From NCBI GenBank assembly GCA_030425785.1, contig JAUHYJ010000106.1, forward strand, positions 1-9,282: DNA of 9,282 nucleotides, given 5' to 3'. The position numbers were made by a program, and so were the translations under genes. The notes beneath the pieces were generated by a model that was not told the DNA's origin, did not search any database, and saw nothing but the letters and a program-made list of their open reading frames with translations. Origin of the DNA: Acidimicrobiia bacterium. Its GTDB lineage: Bacteria; Actinomycetota; Acidimicrobiia; Acidimicrobiales; Ilumatobacteraceae. This document shows, one piece after another, positions 1-6,920 of the stretch. The number at the start of each line of letters is the position of its first letter. Position 1 is the first letter of the stretch.

Positions 1-571
1 GGATATCGAGGTCGCCGGTGAGGCCGGCGTCTTCGTTCGCACCTGTGAGAGAGAGCGTGTATGTGCCTTGGCTGAGGTAGATCTCGGCGGGGCCGGAGGC
101 GTTGTTGGCCTCGATGATTTCAGCTCGCAGCGAACCGGATGAGATCGAATCGGTGAAGCCGATGAAGCCGGCCTGCTGCGGCTGCTCGACCACGATCGCG
201 ATCGAAGTCGGATCGATGAAGTCCGAACCGTCGTTCACAACGATCGTGCGGTTGCCGGTCTCGCGATCGATGGCGACGATGCGGGACTGGTCGAGCGAGT
301 CGCTGCGCTCGATGACGAGCATGCGTGTCTGCAAAACGATGAGTTCGCGGAAGGTCCATCCGGGCTCGCCGCCGAACATGCCGCCCTCTCCGAACGGGAG
401 GTCGATCTCGAGCGCGAATGCCTGACCCGCACCGCGGCCGCCGGAGAAGTCGGTGCCGGTGACAACCACCTGTCCCGGGATGACCGGATCGATATGCATC
501 CCGTCGATGACGATGTTGGGGTTCTGGAAGACGCCGCCGGTATAAAGCGGTTCGAGGACCATCTCGCCGCT
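1..571 (-). other. Non-phage-like C-terminal segment (propeller + CSLREA-like beta-helix start)
   Basis: This is the part of the left-edge reading frame after residue 171. It carries NHL/propeller-style strands and then a CSLREA-like motif: serine-glycine-SLR, an AN pair, GTYTL, and NED followed by GDLDI. These motifs are known from large secreted or surface proteins of bacteria, not from small tail-joining proteins. No stop, ribosome binding site or promoter that I can see separates it from the phage-like part. Valine codons shift from mostly GTG (12 of 16 in residues 1-175) to mostly GTC (8 of 14 after that), a weak sign because the connector gene next door also uses GTC often. The exact boundary is my estimate and could lie tens of codons either way. 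Confidence 0.5.
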
Positions 572-1084
572 GCTGATCGTGTCCGTCGAAAACACGCCCC
601 GGTAGATGCCCATGGCCCTCCCCTGGTTGCTGAGCACGAGGATTCCGGCGAGACGGTCGGCGAGCGGCGCGCTGCCGCCGTTGGGGATTTCGCCGGGAAC
701 GTCCATCGGTCGCACTCTGTTCGTCGATCGATCGAACACCGCCGTCTCGATCAAGTCCGACACGGTTCCCAGCCACCGCCACTTCACGAGCTGCGACGGA
801 GTGCCGTCTTCGGCGTCGAACTCGACCGTCATCGACCGGTGAACCACGTCGAACACCACCGTCTCGGTTCGTCCAGCCGGTGACGCCCGCACCCATTCGG
901 TGAACGCCTCGTCGGGGTTCGCCGTGATGATGATCTGCTCGGCACCAAGGTCGGGGTCCTCGTCACCAAACGACACCTTGATCGGGTCGTTCGTGACTGG
1001 GTGATTCGGGAACGGGATCGACAGCAGCCGCTCATGGAGTCGCTCACCGAACAAGAACACCCGCGACGGGTAGCGCTGTGCCAT
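1..1084 (-). CDS. Partial gene: tail-terminator-like protein continuing into propeller/beta-helix sequence
   Basis: The frame is open from ATG at 1084 to the left edge (361 residues, no stop), so the C-terminus is missing. The start overlaps the connector stop as TGATG, implying coupled translation. Residues 1 to about 170 resemble minor tail or tail-terminator proteins of actinobacterial phages: an opening MAQRYPSRVFLFGERL, then SPAGRTETVVFDVV at 68-81, then SDLIETAVFDRSTNR-VRPMDVPGEI at about 109-132. Such proteins cap the tail tube or join it to the head, and usually end near this length. Instead the frame continues. Residues 183-300 look like two beta-propeller blades, the second containing RIVAIDRETGNRTIV (269-282) then DPTSIAI. 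Residues 310-361 match the CSLREA-type parallel beta-helix pattern (SGSLRAEIIEAN, GTYTLSLTGANEDAGLTGDLDI split at 339-361). The first part is a family inference; the second part is unexpected here. Confidence 0.72.
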   Translation of the reverse strand, partial: MAQRYPSRVFLFGERLHERLLSIPFPNHPVTNDPIKVSFGDEDPDLGAEQIIITANPDEAFTEWVRASPAGRTETVVFDVVHRSMTVEFDAEDGTPSQLVKWRWLGTVSDLIETAVFDRSTNRVRPMDVPGEIPNGGSAPLADRLAGILVLSNQGRAMGIYRGVFSTDTISSGEMVLEPLYTGGVFQNPNIVIDGMHIDPVIPGQVVVTGTDFSGGRGAGQAFALEIDLPFGEGGMFGGEPGWTFRELIVLQTRMLVIERSDSLDQSRIVAIDRETGNRTIVVNDGSDFIDPTSIAIVVEQPQQAGFIGFTDSISSGSLRAEIIEANNASGPAEIYLSQGTYTLSLTGANEDAGLTGDLDI

Positions 1085-1962
1085 CACACCACCATCGGCC
1101 GCGGGTCGCGGTACGCGTGGAACACCGAATCGATGTCGGCGATGCCGTACGCCTTCTTGCCGCCCGGACGATCCAGGCCGACCGGACCACCCTCGGTGAT
1201 CGCAAACGTCGGCGTCAGGTCAGGCACGCCGTTGTTGAACAGCGTGATCTCGCGGCGGGTCGCCTGCGCGAACGCACGGAACAGATCCTCGGGAATCTGC
1301 GACATCCCAGCCACATAGCCGAGCACGACCCGACCGCACGGCCAGCACGTGTCATGGCGGGCGAAGCCCGACATCGTGTCTGGCGCCTCGATCGCCGCCA
1401 ACTGCGCAGCCGACAGCTCCACATACGACGTCGCGGAGGAGTACACGCGACCCCAACGCACCTCGACCAGATCGGGCCAGAACGCGCCAGGTAGGCGGGG
1501 GCCGCCATCGGAGTGGAACGTCTGCACCTCGAACCGATGGAATGGCAGGCGACCGTACGTCGACACGAAATGATCCTCAGCAGCCTTGCGGGCCGCCTTC
1601 ACGACCGGGTCGGGCTGACCGGCGATCGACTTCTCGCGACCCCTCAGAGCCGCCACAGAGCCGACCGTGCCACCGACCACATCGATCGTGTCCGTCGCGA
1701 TCGCCGTGCCGTCCAGCGACCACACAGCAGTCAACTGGTCGACCGTCGCAAGCTCGGCAACACCGATCGTCGCCGTGCGAGGATCAGTACCCGTGCCGGC
1801 GACAGCGCCGACCGTCACCGACGTGCCGTCCGAGCGGGTGACAGCGACCGTCACCGTCCCGTTCGGATCGTCCGCGTCGCCGTCAGCGTCGTGGAACTGG
1901 TGCGAGATCGAGGCGTCGATCGCCCCACGGACGATGCGCTGATTCGAGATGAGATGGCGCAT
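1084..1962 (-). CDS. Head-tail connector (gp6-like) with N-terminal Ig-like domain
   Basis: This 292-residue protein probably forms part of the ring below the portal that connects head and tail. Residues about 20-100 look like an Ig-like beta domain: HDADGDADDPNGTVTVAVTR at 24-43, then TAVWSLDG at 78-85 and a closing IDVVGG. Residues about 115-290 follow the connector pattern seen in actinobacterial phages: a helix with KAARKAAEDHFVSTYGR (122-138), a beta region, a second helix after a proline (PEDLFRAFAQATRR, 224-237), and a C-terminal YGIADIDSVFHAY. A CWPC pair sits at 206-209. The ATG at 1962 follows GGGAGG by four bases and lies 18 bases after the previous stop. The gene runs into the next by TGATG overlap. 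Assignment rests on pattern and position. Confidence 0.72.
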   Translation of the reverse strand: MRHLISNQRIVRGAIDASISHQFHDADGDADDPNGTVTVAVTRSDGTSVTVGAVAGTGTDPRTATIGVAELATVDQLTAVWSLDGTAIATDTIDVVGGTVGSVAALRGREKSIAGQPDPVVKAARKAAEDHFVSTYGRLPFHRFEVQTFHSDGGPRLPGAFWPDLVEVRWGRVYSSATSYVELSAAQLAAIEAPDTMSGFARHDTCWPCGRVVLGYVAGMSQIPEDLFRAFAQATRREITLFNNGVPDLTPTFAITEGGPVGLDRPGGKKAYGIADIDSVFHAYRDPRPMVV

Positions 1963-1980
1963 CAGTCCTCCCGGTGGTCG

Positions 1981-2310
1981 TCAGTCGTCGGACCTGGCGC
2001 GCCGTGCGGCGCGCTTGCGAGGCTTCGGCGTCTCGGCTGCTGGGGCGTCCTGGTCCTCGTCCTGGTCGGCCTCCGACTCGGCGTCAGCCGACTGATCCGA
2101 AGCGGTCGAGATGACCACCCGATCGGGTTCGGACGGCTCGGATGCCGGAGCGTCGGTGACATGGCTGCGGTACAGCTCCTCGCGCTTGCGAGGGACCACA
2201 CTGCCGGGGCCGACGAGCAAGAACGCCGCCTCTGGCGAACCGGCCGGAACGACCGCCGACCAATCGCCGTTGGCGTACAGGGCTTCGCCCTGGTGAACGA
2301 TGCCGCTCAT
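1981..2310 (-). CDS. Small charged virion-module protein
   Basis: A 109-residue protein of no function I can name. Residues 1-48 are compact and mixed (GEALYANGDWSAVVPAGSPE at 8-27, then AAFLLVGPGSVV), resembling short proteins found between capsid and connector genes in actinobacterial phages. Residues 53-92 are low-complexity and very acidic (SEPSEPDRVV, then ESEADQDEDQDAPAAE). The last 17 residues are basic (KPRKRAARRARSDD at the end). Its ATG overlaps the previous gene's stop as ATGA, so it is probably translated by coupling. The ordered N-terminus with a charge-segregated tail suggests a small structural or assembly protein; that is inference. Confidence 0.8.
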   Translation of the reverse strand: MSGIVHQGEALYANGDWSAVVPAGSPEAAFLLVGPGSVVPRKREELYRSHVTDAPASEPSEPDRVVISTASDQSADAESEADQDEDQDAPAAETPKPRKRAARRARSDD

Positions 2311-2891
2311 GACTGGTAGTAGTCGACGATGACCTCGTCGCCGTTGAGGGCCGAGTTCAGGTCGACGGTGTTCGACGACAGCGCCGAAGCGGACACGGCC
2401 ACGGTGGGGGCGGTGCCCTCCTTGGCGCCGTCAAGGTAGGCGGCGACGACCGTGTTGCGGGCCAGGTGAGCGCCCAGGCCGAGCTTGTCGTTCGTGCCGA
2501 TCGCGACCGTCGCTCCGGTGCCGTCCATCGCCGGGACGCTGTACGACGTCACCGTGGCGAACGCCTTCGACCCCTGGACGGTGCCGGTGGTGTTCACGGT
2601 GAACGCTGGAAGCGCCTCGGTGATGACCGCGCCGTCCGCGTCGGTGCCGGTGACGGTGACCTGTACGGCGGCGATGTCCCCGGCGGTACCTCCGGCGGTC
2701 GCCGTCAGGCCTCGGGGAACGTCGGGGTTGGTGATGGCGGTGCTGATCACCTGCGGGCCGTCAGCGTCGAGCACGGCGGTGGCGGCGTGGACGGCCGTGT
2801 TGGATGCTGCGGCGGGCGAGCCGAGCGACTTGGAGATGATTCGAGTGCCGGTGCCGTCGTTGACGGCCGCAGCAGGTTCGATGACGGGCAT
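2307..2891 (-). CDS. Putative head decoration/fiber-type virion protein
   Basis: A 194-residue, Ala/Thr/Val-rich, cysteine-free protein predicted to be almost all beta strand. The ATG at 2891 is preceded by AAGGAG with a five-base spacer and follows the previous stop by 11 bases; the longer open frame upstream is not used because it runs through the neighbouring gene. The protein matches a pattern I recall from phage head modules: ITNPDVPRGLTATAGG (53-68), VTVTGTDADG (78-87), KAFATVTSYSVPAM (109-122), then GTNDKLGLGAHLARNTVVAA. Position directly after capsid and a small beta protein suggests a protein displayed on the capsid surface. The family is common but poorly characterised, so decoration versus fiber is unresolved. 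It ends in an ATGA overlap with the next gene. Confidence 0.75.
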   Translation of the reverse strand: MPVIEPAAAVNDGTGTRIISKSLGSPAAASNTAVHAATAVLDADGPQVISTAITNPDVPRGLTATAGGTAGDIAAVQVTVTGTDADGAVITEALPAFTVNTTGTVQGSKAFATVTSYSVPAMDGTGATVAIGTNDKLGLGAHLARNTVVAAYLDGAKEGTAPTVAVSASALSSNTVDLNSALNGDEVIVDYYQS

Positions 2892-2902
2892 GGCTGCTCC
2901 TT

Positions 2903-3151
2903 CTAGGTGCTGAGAACTTCGACGGTTGCCGAGGTCGCGTGGATGGCGTACAGGACGTCGCCGGTGTCGAGGTCGATGGCGACCGGGGTGCCGTTCGGCA
3001 GTTCCAGCCCGTTCGACGTGGTGACCGTGGATGGACCGACGAACACGCCGGTCGACTGGGCGGACACGAGCAGGCTTGCGCCGCTGGTGCTCGCCGTGTT
3101 CAAGGCGGTCGCTTCGTCGGTGACGGCGACCTGTGCGGCGGTAACTGCCAT
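2903..3151 (-). CDS. Small beta-rich head-associated protein
   Basis: An 82-residue protein. The ATG at 3151 has a strong AAGGAGG six bases upstream (3158-3164). The sequence alternates short hydrophobic strands: SGASLLVSAQSTGVFVG (23-39), then STVTTSNGLELPNGTPVAID (41-60), then GDVLYAIHA. This pattern recurs in small proteins that follow the major capsid gene in many HK97-type phages, where they are thought to be virion-associated. There are no cysteines, no membrane segment and no signal peptide. A decoration role is inferred from place and fold style only. It is separated from the capsid gene by the 3175-3212 stem-loop, so its level may be set separately from capsid. Confidence 0.8.
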   Translation of the reverse strand: MAVTAAQVAVTDEATALNTASTSGASLLVSAQSTGVFVGPSTVTTSNGLELPNGTPVAIDLDTGDVLYAIHATSATVEVLST

Positions 3152-3157
3152 GTGGTG

Positions 3158-3164
3158 CCTCCTT
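3158..3164 (-). promoter_or_regulatory. Strong ribosome binding site for the small head protein
   Basis: The minus strand reads AAGGAGG six bases before the ATG at 3151. It is close to a perfect anti-16S match, fits a highly expressed virion component, and fixes the start of the 82-residue gene. Confidence 0.75.
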
Positions 3165-3174
3165 GGCGACCGGT

Positions 3175-3212
3175 GACCCGGGGCTGGCCGTGCGTCGACT
3201 CAGCCCCGGGTC
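3175..3212 (-). terminator. Perfect 12-bp stem-loop after the capsid gene (no U-tract)
   Basis: The arms at 3175-3186 and 3201-3212 are exact reverse complements of 12 bases (GACCCGGGGCTG and CAGCCCCGGGTC) around a 14-base loop. It lies in the 71-base gap between the capsid stop and the next start. No T-run follows on either strand, so it is not a textbook intrinsic terminator. It could slow or partly stop transcription, protect the 3' end of capsid mRNA, or be an RNA processing point. The structure is seen directly; the role is inferred. Confidence 0.6.
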
Positions 3213-3222
3213 GGTAGGTGGA

Positions 3223-4434
3223 TCAGACGCCCGTGACGGTGCAGAACGCCGCCGGCCGGTACCAGACCGTCGCGAGACGGACACCAGCGCGCAGCGCCTG
3301 CTTGCCCTTCGCGAAGTAGTCGCTGTGGCTGTCCGAGATCCGGACCTCCATGCCGCGACGAACCACGAGGGCCGAGTAGTTGGCGAAGTCGCCGACGACC
3401 ATCGTGTTCTCGGTCTGAGCGTCCGACTCGACAACGTTGACGCCCCAGATGCGCGCCGGGCCGGGGTCCGAGGGCGAACCCCAGATGTAGATCCCGTCCG
3501 TGGTGCGGAGCAGGCGGACGTCCTGCCAGTCGTTCGGGTGCGCGATGACGGCGTTCGGCATGGCGCGACCGGTGACCCGGACCTTCGTCATCGCCTTGTA
3601 CACCGCATCCGGAGTCGGGTCGGAGCCCTTGGCCTGGGTCTGGATGCCCGACACCTGGTTGACGCCCTCGATGTTCGGGGTGCTGCCGTCGCCAACGAGG
3701 ATCTGGCTGTCGACGCGCTGACGGACAGCGAACGCCAGACGGGACCGCAGGTACTCCTCGGCCTCGGCGACGTCCTCGAGCTGCTCGTCGGTGACCGGAA
3801 CGAACGTGCCGACCGACTCGATCGTCACAGAACGCTCAGTCAGCGCGAACGCCGACTCGGCGTAGGCGCCGCCCTCGGAACGCTCTGCGGCGTTGTTCGT
3901 GAAGGTCGTCTCCTCCATGTACTTGTACGCCGCCTGGCCGGTGGTGAGCTGCGGGAGCAGGTCGGTCACCTGGATCGGGCGCTGGGCGTCCATGATCACG
4001 ACGCCCGTGCGGGTCGACTCGGGTGCCCAGCCGGCGCCTGTCTCGAACAGGGTCTTGAGCGTGACGTCGGGGATCTCCGACTTGGTGCCCTTGTTCGTGA
4101 ACGCCGAGGACTTGATCATCGCCTTGTACGGGTCGACCTTGGCCTTGGTGCCCGGGACGGGATCGCCCTGGCCGTCGCCGTCCTCGAGGTTGCCGAGATT
4201 GCCGGCAGCCGCCGAGACGGCCTTGAGCTGGTCGACCTTGACGCCGAGATCGGCCATCTCGTCGTTGAGGGTCTTGATCGTCGCGGCCGGGTCGTCGTAG
4301 CCCTTGACCTTCGACAGATCGATGGTGCCTTCGCCGCCGGGGCGGGCCTGGGCGAAGATGTCGGCAAGCTCCTTGCGCTTGGCGTCGAGCTTGCCCTGAG
4401 CTTCGGTGAGCTCGGGGAACGTGAGGGTGCTCAC
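3223..4434 (-). CDS. Major capsid protein, HK97 fold
   Basis: This 403-residue protein is the shell subunit. Residues 1 to about 100 form a charged, helix-prone N-terminal region like the HK97 delta domain, which acts as an internal scaffold and is usually removed by the prohead protease. The rest follows the HK97-fold pattern: a beta E-loop region (YMEETTFTNNAAERSEGGAY at 172-191), a strand then long spine helix (FVPVTDEQLEDVAEAEEYLRSRL, about 211-233), LVGDGSTPNIEGV (246-258), the A-domain PNAVIAHPNDW (293-303), and a closing strand near 384-398. The start is a GTG at 4434 overlapping the protease stop as GTGA, with AAGGAG seven bases upstream. Length is typical of the family. The exact cleavage site cannot be read from the sequence alone. 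Confidence 0.95.
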   Translation of the reverse strand: MSTLTFPELTEAQGKLDAKRKELADIFAQARPGGEGTIDLSKVKGYDDPAATIKTLNDEMADLGVKVDQLKAVSAAAGNLGNLEDGDGQGDPVPGTKAKVDPYKAMIKSSAFTNKGTKSEIPDVTLKTLFETGAGWAPESTRTGVVIMDAQRPIQVTDLLPQLTTGQAAYKYMEETTFTNNAAERSEGGAYAESAFALTERSVTIESVGTFVPVTDEQLEDVAEAEEYLRSRLAFAVRQRVDSQILVGDGSTPNIEGVNQVSGIQTQAKGSDPTPDAVYKAMTKVRVTGRAMPNAVIAHPNDWQDVRLLRTTDGIYIWGSPSDPGPARIWGVNVVESDAQTENTMVVGDFANYSALVVRRGMEVRISDSHSDYFAKGKQALRAGVRLATVWYRPAAFCTVTGV

Positions 4435-5420
4435 AGTGGTACTCCTTGAGTGATTGCGACGAACCGGGCGAACTCGACCTCGGGGTCGATCGTCGGGATG
4501 TCGTCGACGGGGGGTGTGGGTGCGGGTTGCTCGATCAGCGCCTTGATGCGCTGCAGCTCGGCCGAGATGTCGGCCAACGCCGTCTGCGCCTCATCGCTGA
4601 TCGTCTTGCCCTTGGCAGCCCGGAGAGCCACGACTTCCTCTGCCCTGGTGGCGAGCGCCTTCACATCGGCCACGACCGACGACAGGTGCTCGGAGAACTT
4701 GACGCCCGACTTCGGGGCGTAGGTAGTGCGACGCTCGACCTCTTGCTCGTCAGAGCCGAGGGTCACGCCGTCATCGGATGCGGTGTAGTCGACCTGGACG
4801 AGCCGTTCGTCGCCGTTGCCGTACACCTCGAAGATCGCCGTCTCGTCATCGGGGTCGTAATCGACGACCCACACGTGAATTCGGTCGGACCCGTAGCGCT
4901 CGACGCCCGCCTCGCGGAGGCGATCACGCAGGACCGAGTCCCATTCCTTGCGGCCCTTCGCGACGAGGGTGCGGGTATTGATGCCGGCACCGATGAACAC
5001 GGGCGACACCTCGGGAACGTCAACGGACTTGATCAGATTGCCGGACACGCCGTTGTGGGTGCCCTTCGTCGACTCGATGTTCAGCAGACCGAACGACCAC
5101 TCGCCCTTGCCCGCCTCGGCGAGCCCCTTGACGGTGTGGAAGTCGTTGCGACCCTGGTCGGTATCGAGGAAGTAGCGGCCCTTCATGACCAGCTCGTCGC
5201 CCTCTTCGTGGATCGTTCCGACACCGGCCGGGGCGTTGCCCTTCCAGACCGAGTGCCCGTACGCCGAGATCGCGACCGTGGCGCCGTCCTTGATGGCGCC
5301 GGGCAGGATGATGTCGCCGTCGTGATCTTTGACGCCGAGCGTGGCGAACACGGCCTCGACCTCACCGGTCGTGGCGTCCTTGACGGTGACGCGCGACGGC
5401 GCGAGCTGCTTGACATGCAT
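4431..5420 (-). CDS. HK97-family prohead protease with C-terminal scaffold-like extension
   Basis: A 329-residue serine protease expected to act inside the prohead, trimming capsid N-termini before DNA packaging. Residues 1 to about 155 are the protease domain: GVKDHDGDIILPGAI at 29-43, candidate catalytic His56 in SAYGHSVW, and candidate Ser109 in GEWSFGLL, the usual E-x-S-F-G type motif. Residues about 160-235 add a beta-rich domain (RIHVWVVDYDPDDETAIFEV at 180-199) that I recall from other actinophage proteases. Residues about 240-297 are a likely coiled coil, then a Pro-rich linker and a short C-terminal helix. The coiled coil probably serves as scaffold, since no separate scaffold gene is seen. 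ATG at 5420 is chosen because of GGAGG nine bases upstream and a 16-base gap from the portal stop. Confidence 0.92.
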   Translation of the reverse strand: MHVKQLAPSRVTVKDATTGEVEAVFATLGVKDHDGDIILPGAIKDGATVAISAYGHSVWKGNAPAGVGTIHEEGDELVMKGRYFLDTDQGRNDFHTVKGLAEAGKGEWSFGLLNIESTKGTHNGVSGNLIKSVDVPEVSPVFIGAGINTRTLVAKGRKEWDSVLRDRLREAGVERYGSDRIHVWVVDYDPDDETAIFEVYGNGDERLVQVDYTASDDGVTLGSDEQEVERRTTYAPKSGVKFSEHLSSVVADVKALATRAEEVVALRAAKGKTISDEAQTALADISAELQRIKALIEQPAPTPPVDDIPTIDPEVEFARFVAITQGVPL

Positions 5421-5436
5421 GGGGGAAAACCTCCGC

Positions 5437-6735
5437 TCAGGACGGGGTGGGGGCGGCAGGCTGCACCTGCACGGACGGAAGGCCGGTGTGTTCCAACTTG
5501 CCGACCCAGTGGGGGGCGACGGCCCGAACGGCGGACTCGCCGTCGAACCCGCCATCGGTCAGCGTGCGAATGGCGTTGGCGAGCGCCTGGTCGATCTCGG
5601 CGGCGTCCTTCGCGTCCTGTTGCAGGAACTCGATGTCGCGGTCGTCGTACCAGAGCCGGGAGTTGTCGGGTGGTGGGGCGATCGTCTCCAACGCGGCCGA
5701 CATCATCCGCCACGTCGGACGGAACGTCGTATCCGCACACTGGCGCATCGCCGACGAGAAGTTGCCCTGCATCAGCCCGGCACCGCCGAGCGACTCAGGC
5801 AGACGAGCGAAGATCGCACCGACACCGGCAGCGGCAGCGATGCGCGACTCGCCATGACCGGCGATGTTCTTGAAGTCCAACGCCTTCAAGTCCATCGACA
5901 ACACCTTCGGGTCCACGCCGGACCCGAAGTGAAACGTCTTCCACGCCTGCGCCGTGCCCTTGTGTTCGCCGTCGAACATCTTGACGTATTCCTTGAACGC
6001 GTCGACGCCCATTTCCTTGGGGTAGGTCAGCGCCAGGTTCGAGAACGCTCCGTTGCGGAACATCTTGACCTTGTGTGTCATCGCAGCCGAATCGCCGTCG
6101 ATCTCACGCAGGATCGGCGTCAGCCACGACATGCCCCGGAACTGCGCCTCCGGGTCAGGGATCGGCGAGTAGTGCACCACCCGGGCCGGCGTCAACAGGA
6201 CCGGATCGGGAGCGTCGGCCTCGAGGTCGAACGGCGACATCTCGGGGTCGGCATTCGAGCCGACGACGATCGTCACCCAGTCCGGGCGCAGACGCCGCAG
6301 ACGGCCATTGATGACCGTCCCGTAGAAGTTTCCGGCCAACGAAGCATCCTGGTCCATCCGGGAGATCAGCTCGCCGGTCGTCTGGTTCCGATCGGGGCGA
6401 TGCAGGATGCCGAGCTTCGTGTCGTCGAACAACTCACCAGGGCGACCGTTCTCGAGCCGCTGAAACTGGAAGCGGGCCTCCGACAACGCGAACTGGCGCA
6501 CCATGCAACAGGTGAACACCACGCCGTTCGCCTTGTAGGCGTACGTCATGTAGTCGTCATACGACGACCCGACTGACTCGTGGTTGCCGACATCGGGCGA
6601 CCACGACCCAAACAGGGACCGCTTGTCCTCCGACAGCCAGAACTCCGGGTCGACGTAGCCCTGACCGCCACCGAACGACAGCGAATGCTTGAGCGACGAC
6701 GGGCGGCGCTTGAGAGCGCTCTGCAAGGGCGTCAT
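5437..6735 (-). CDS. Portal protein (HK97-type)
   Basis: This 432-residue protein forms the dodecameric ring at one capsid vertex through which DNA enters, and docks terminase and connector. Diagnostic stretches are ISRMDQDASLAGNFYGTV (124-141), the wing strand regions around 145-190 ending in RVVHYSPIPDP, the GMSWLTPILREI helix region (201-212), MFRNGAFSNLALTYP (225-239), and the crown-side segment with ARLPESLGGAGLMQGNFSSAMRQ at about 310-332, followed by a helix with TFRPTWRMMSAALE. The C-terminal 20 residues are Pro/Ala-rich and probably disordered. The ATG at 6735 overlaps the stop of the small membrane gene (ATGA), with GAGG four bases upstream. Length and order (terminase, portal, protease, capsid) are standard. 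Confidence 0.94.
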   Translation of the reverse strand: MTPLQSALKRRPSSLKHSLSFGGGQGYVDPEFWLSEDKRSLFGSWSPDVGNHESVGSSYDDYMTYAYKANGVVFTCCMVRQFALSEARFQFQRLENGRPGELFDDTKLGILHRPDRNQTTGELISRMDQDASLAGNFYGTVINGRLRRLRPDWVTIVVGSNADPEMSPFDLEADAPDPVLLTPARVVHYSPIPDPEAQFRGMSWLTPILREIDGDSAAMTHKVKMFRNGAFSNLALTYPKEMGVDAFKEYVKMFDGEHKGTAQAWKTFHFGSGVDPKVLSMDLKALDFKNIAGHGESRIAAAAGVGAIFARLPESLGGAGLMQGNFSSAMRQCADTTFRPTWRMMSAALETIAPPPDNSRLWYDDRDIEFLQQDAKDAAEIDQALANAIRTLTDGGFDGESAVRAVAPHWVGKLEHTGLPSVQVQPAAPTPS

Positions 6736-6911
6736 TCGTCCTCACCCGCCGTCTCGGTCGCATCGTCGGTGTCGGCCAGCACGGACCACGCCAACGGTGC
6801 CAGGAGCACGCCACCGACGATGAACGCCGCCCCCTGCGACCAGTGAGCAACACCGACAACCACCGACGCCAAGGCCACCACGAGGGCGAACGCGAACAGG
6901 ATCTCTCGCAT
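6732..6911 (-). CDS. Small two-helix membrane protein between TerL and portal
   Basis: A 59-residue frame. It starts with ATG at 6911 after AAGGAG (five-base spacer), nine bases after the TerL stop, and ends in an ATGA overlap with the portal start. Residues 3-21 (EILFAFALVVALASVVVGV) and about 27-45 (GAAFIVGGVLLAPLAWSVL) are hydrophobic enough to cross a membrane, with a short loop (AHWSQ) between them. The last 14 residues are acidic (DTDDATETAGEDE). The N-terminus is short and carries Arg2. I do not recognise a family. Clean ribosome binding site and overlap make it a real gene. Its place inside a packaging operon is far from typical lysis genes, so calling it a holin would be a guess. Confidence 0.75.
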   Translation of the reverse strand: MREILFAFALVVALASVVVGVAHWSQGAAFIVGGVLLAPLAWSVLADTDDATETAGEDE

Positions 6912-6920
6912 CTGCGCTCC

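Noticed and set aside
719..740. GATC-rich near-palindrome (GTTCG ... CGAAC)
   Set aside because: It lies inside coding sequence, is short, and is expected by chance in DNA this rich in CGATCG.
120..896. Minus-strand 258-residue frame
   Set aside because: Very Arg-rich with no recognisable pattern; the frame starting at 1084 covers the same bases and gives coherent domain-like protein.
102..4449. Long plus-strand frames, for example 3163-4449 and 1513-2319
   Set aside because: They are antisense to convincing capsid and connector genes, are Arg/Gly/Ala-rich in the way of high-GC shadow frames, and show no domain pattern or ribosome binding site.
4446..6576. Plus-strand frames of over 400 residues (4446-5873, 5329-6576)
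   Set aside because: Opposite to protease and portal genes with clear family motifs; their translations are low-complexity Arg/Asp/His-rich products of codon bias.
6732..6911. Naming the two-helix protein a holin
   Set aside because: No endolysin is nearby and two hydrophobic helices alone do not identify a holin.
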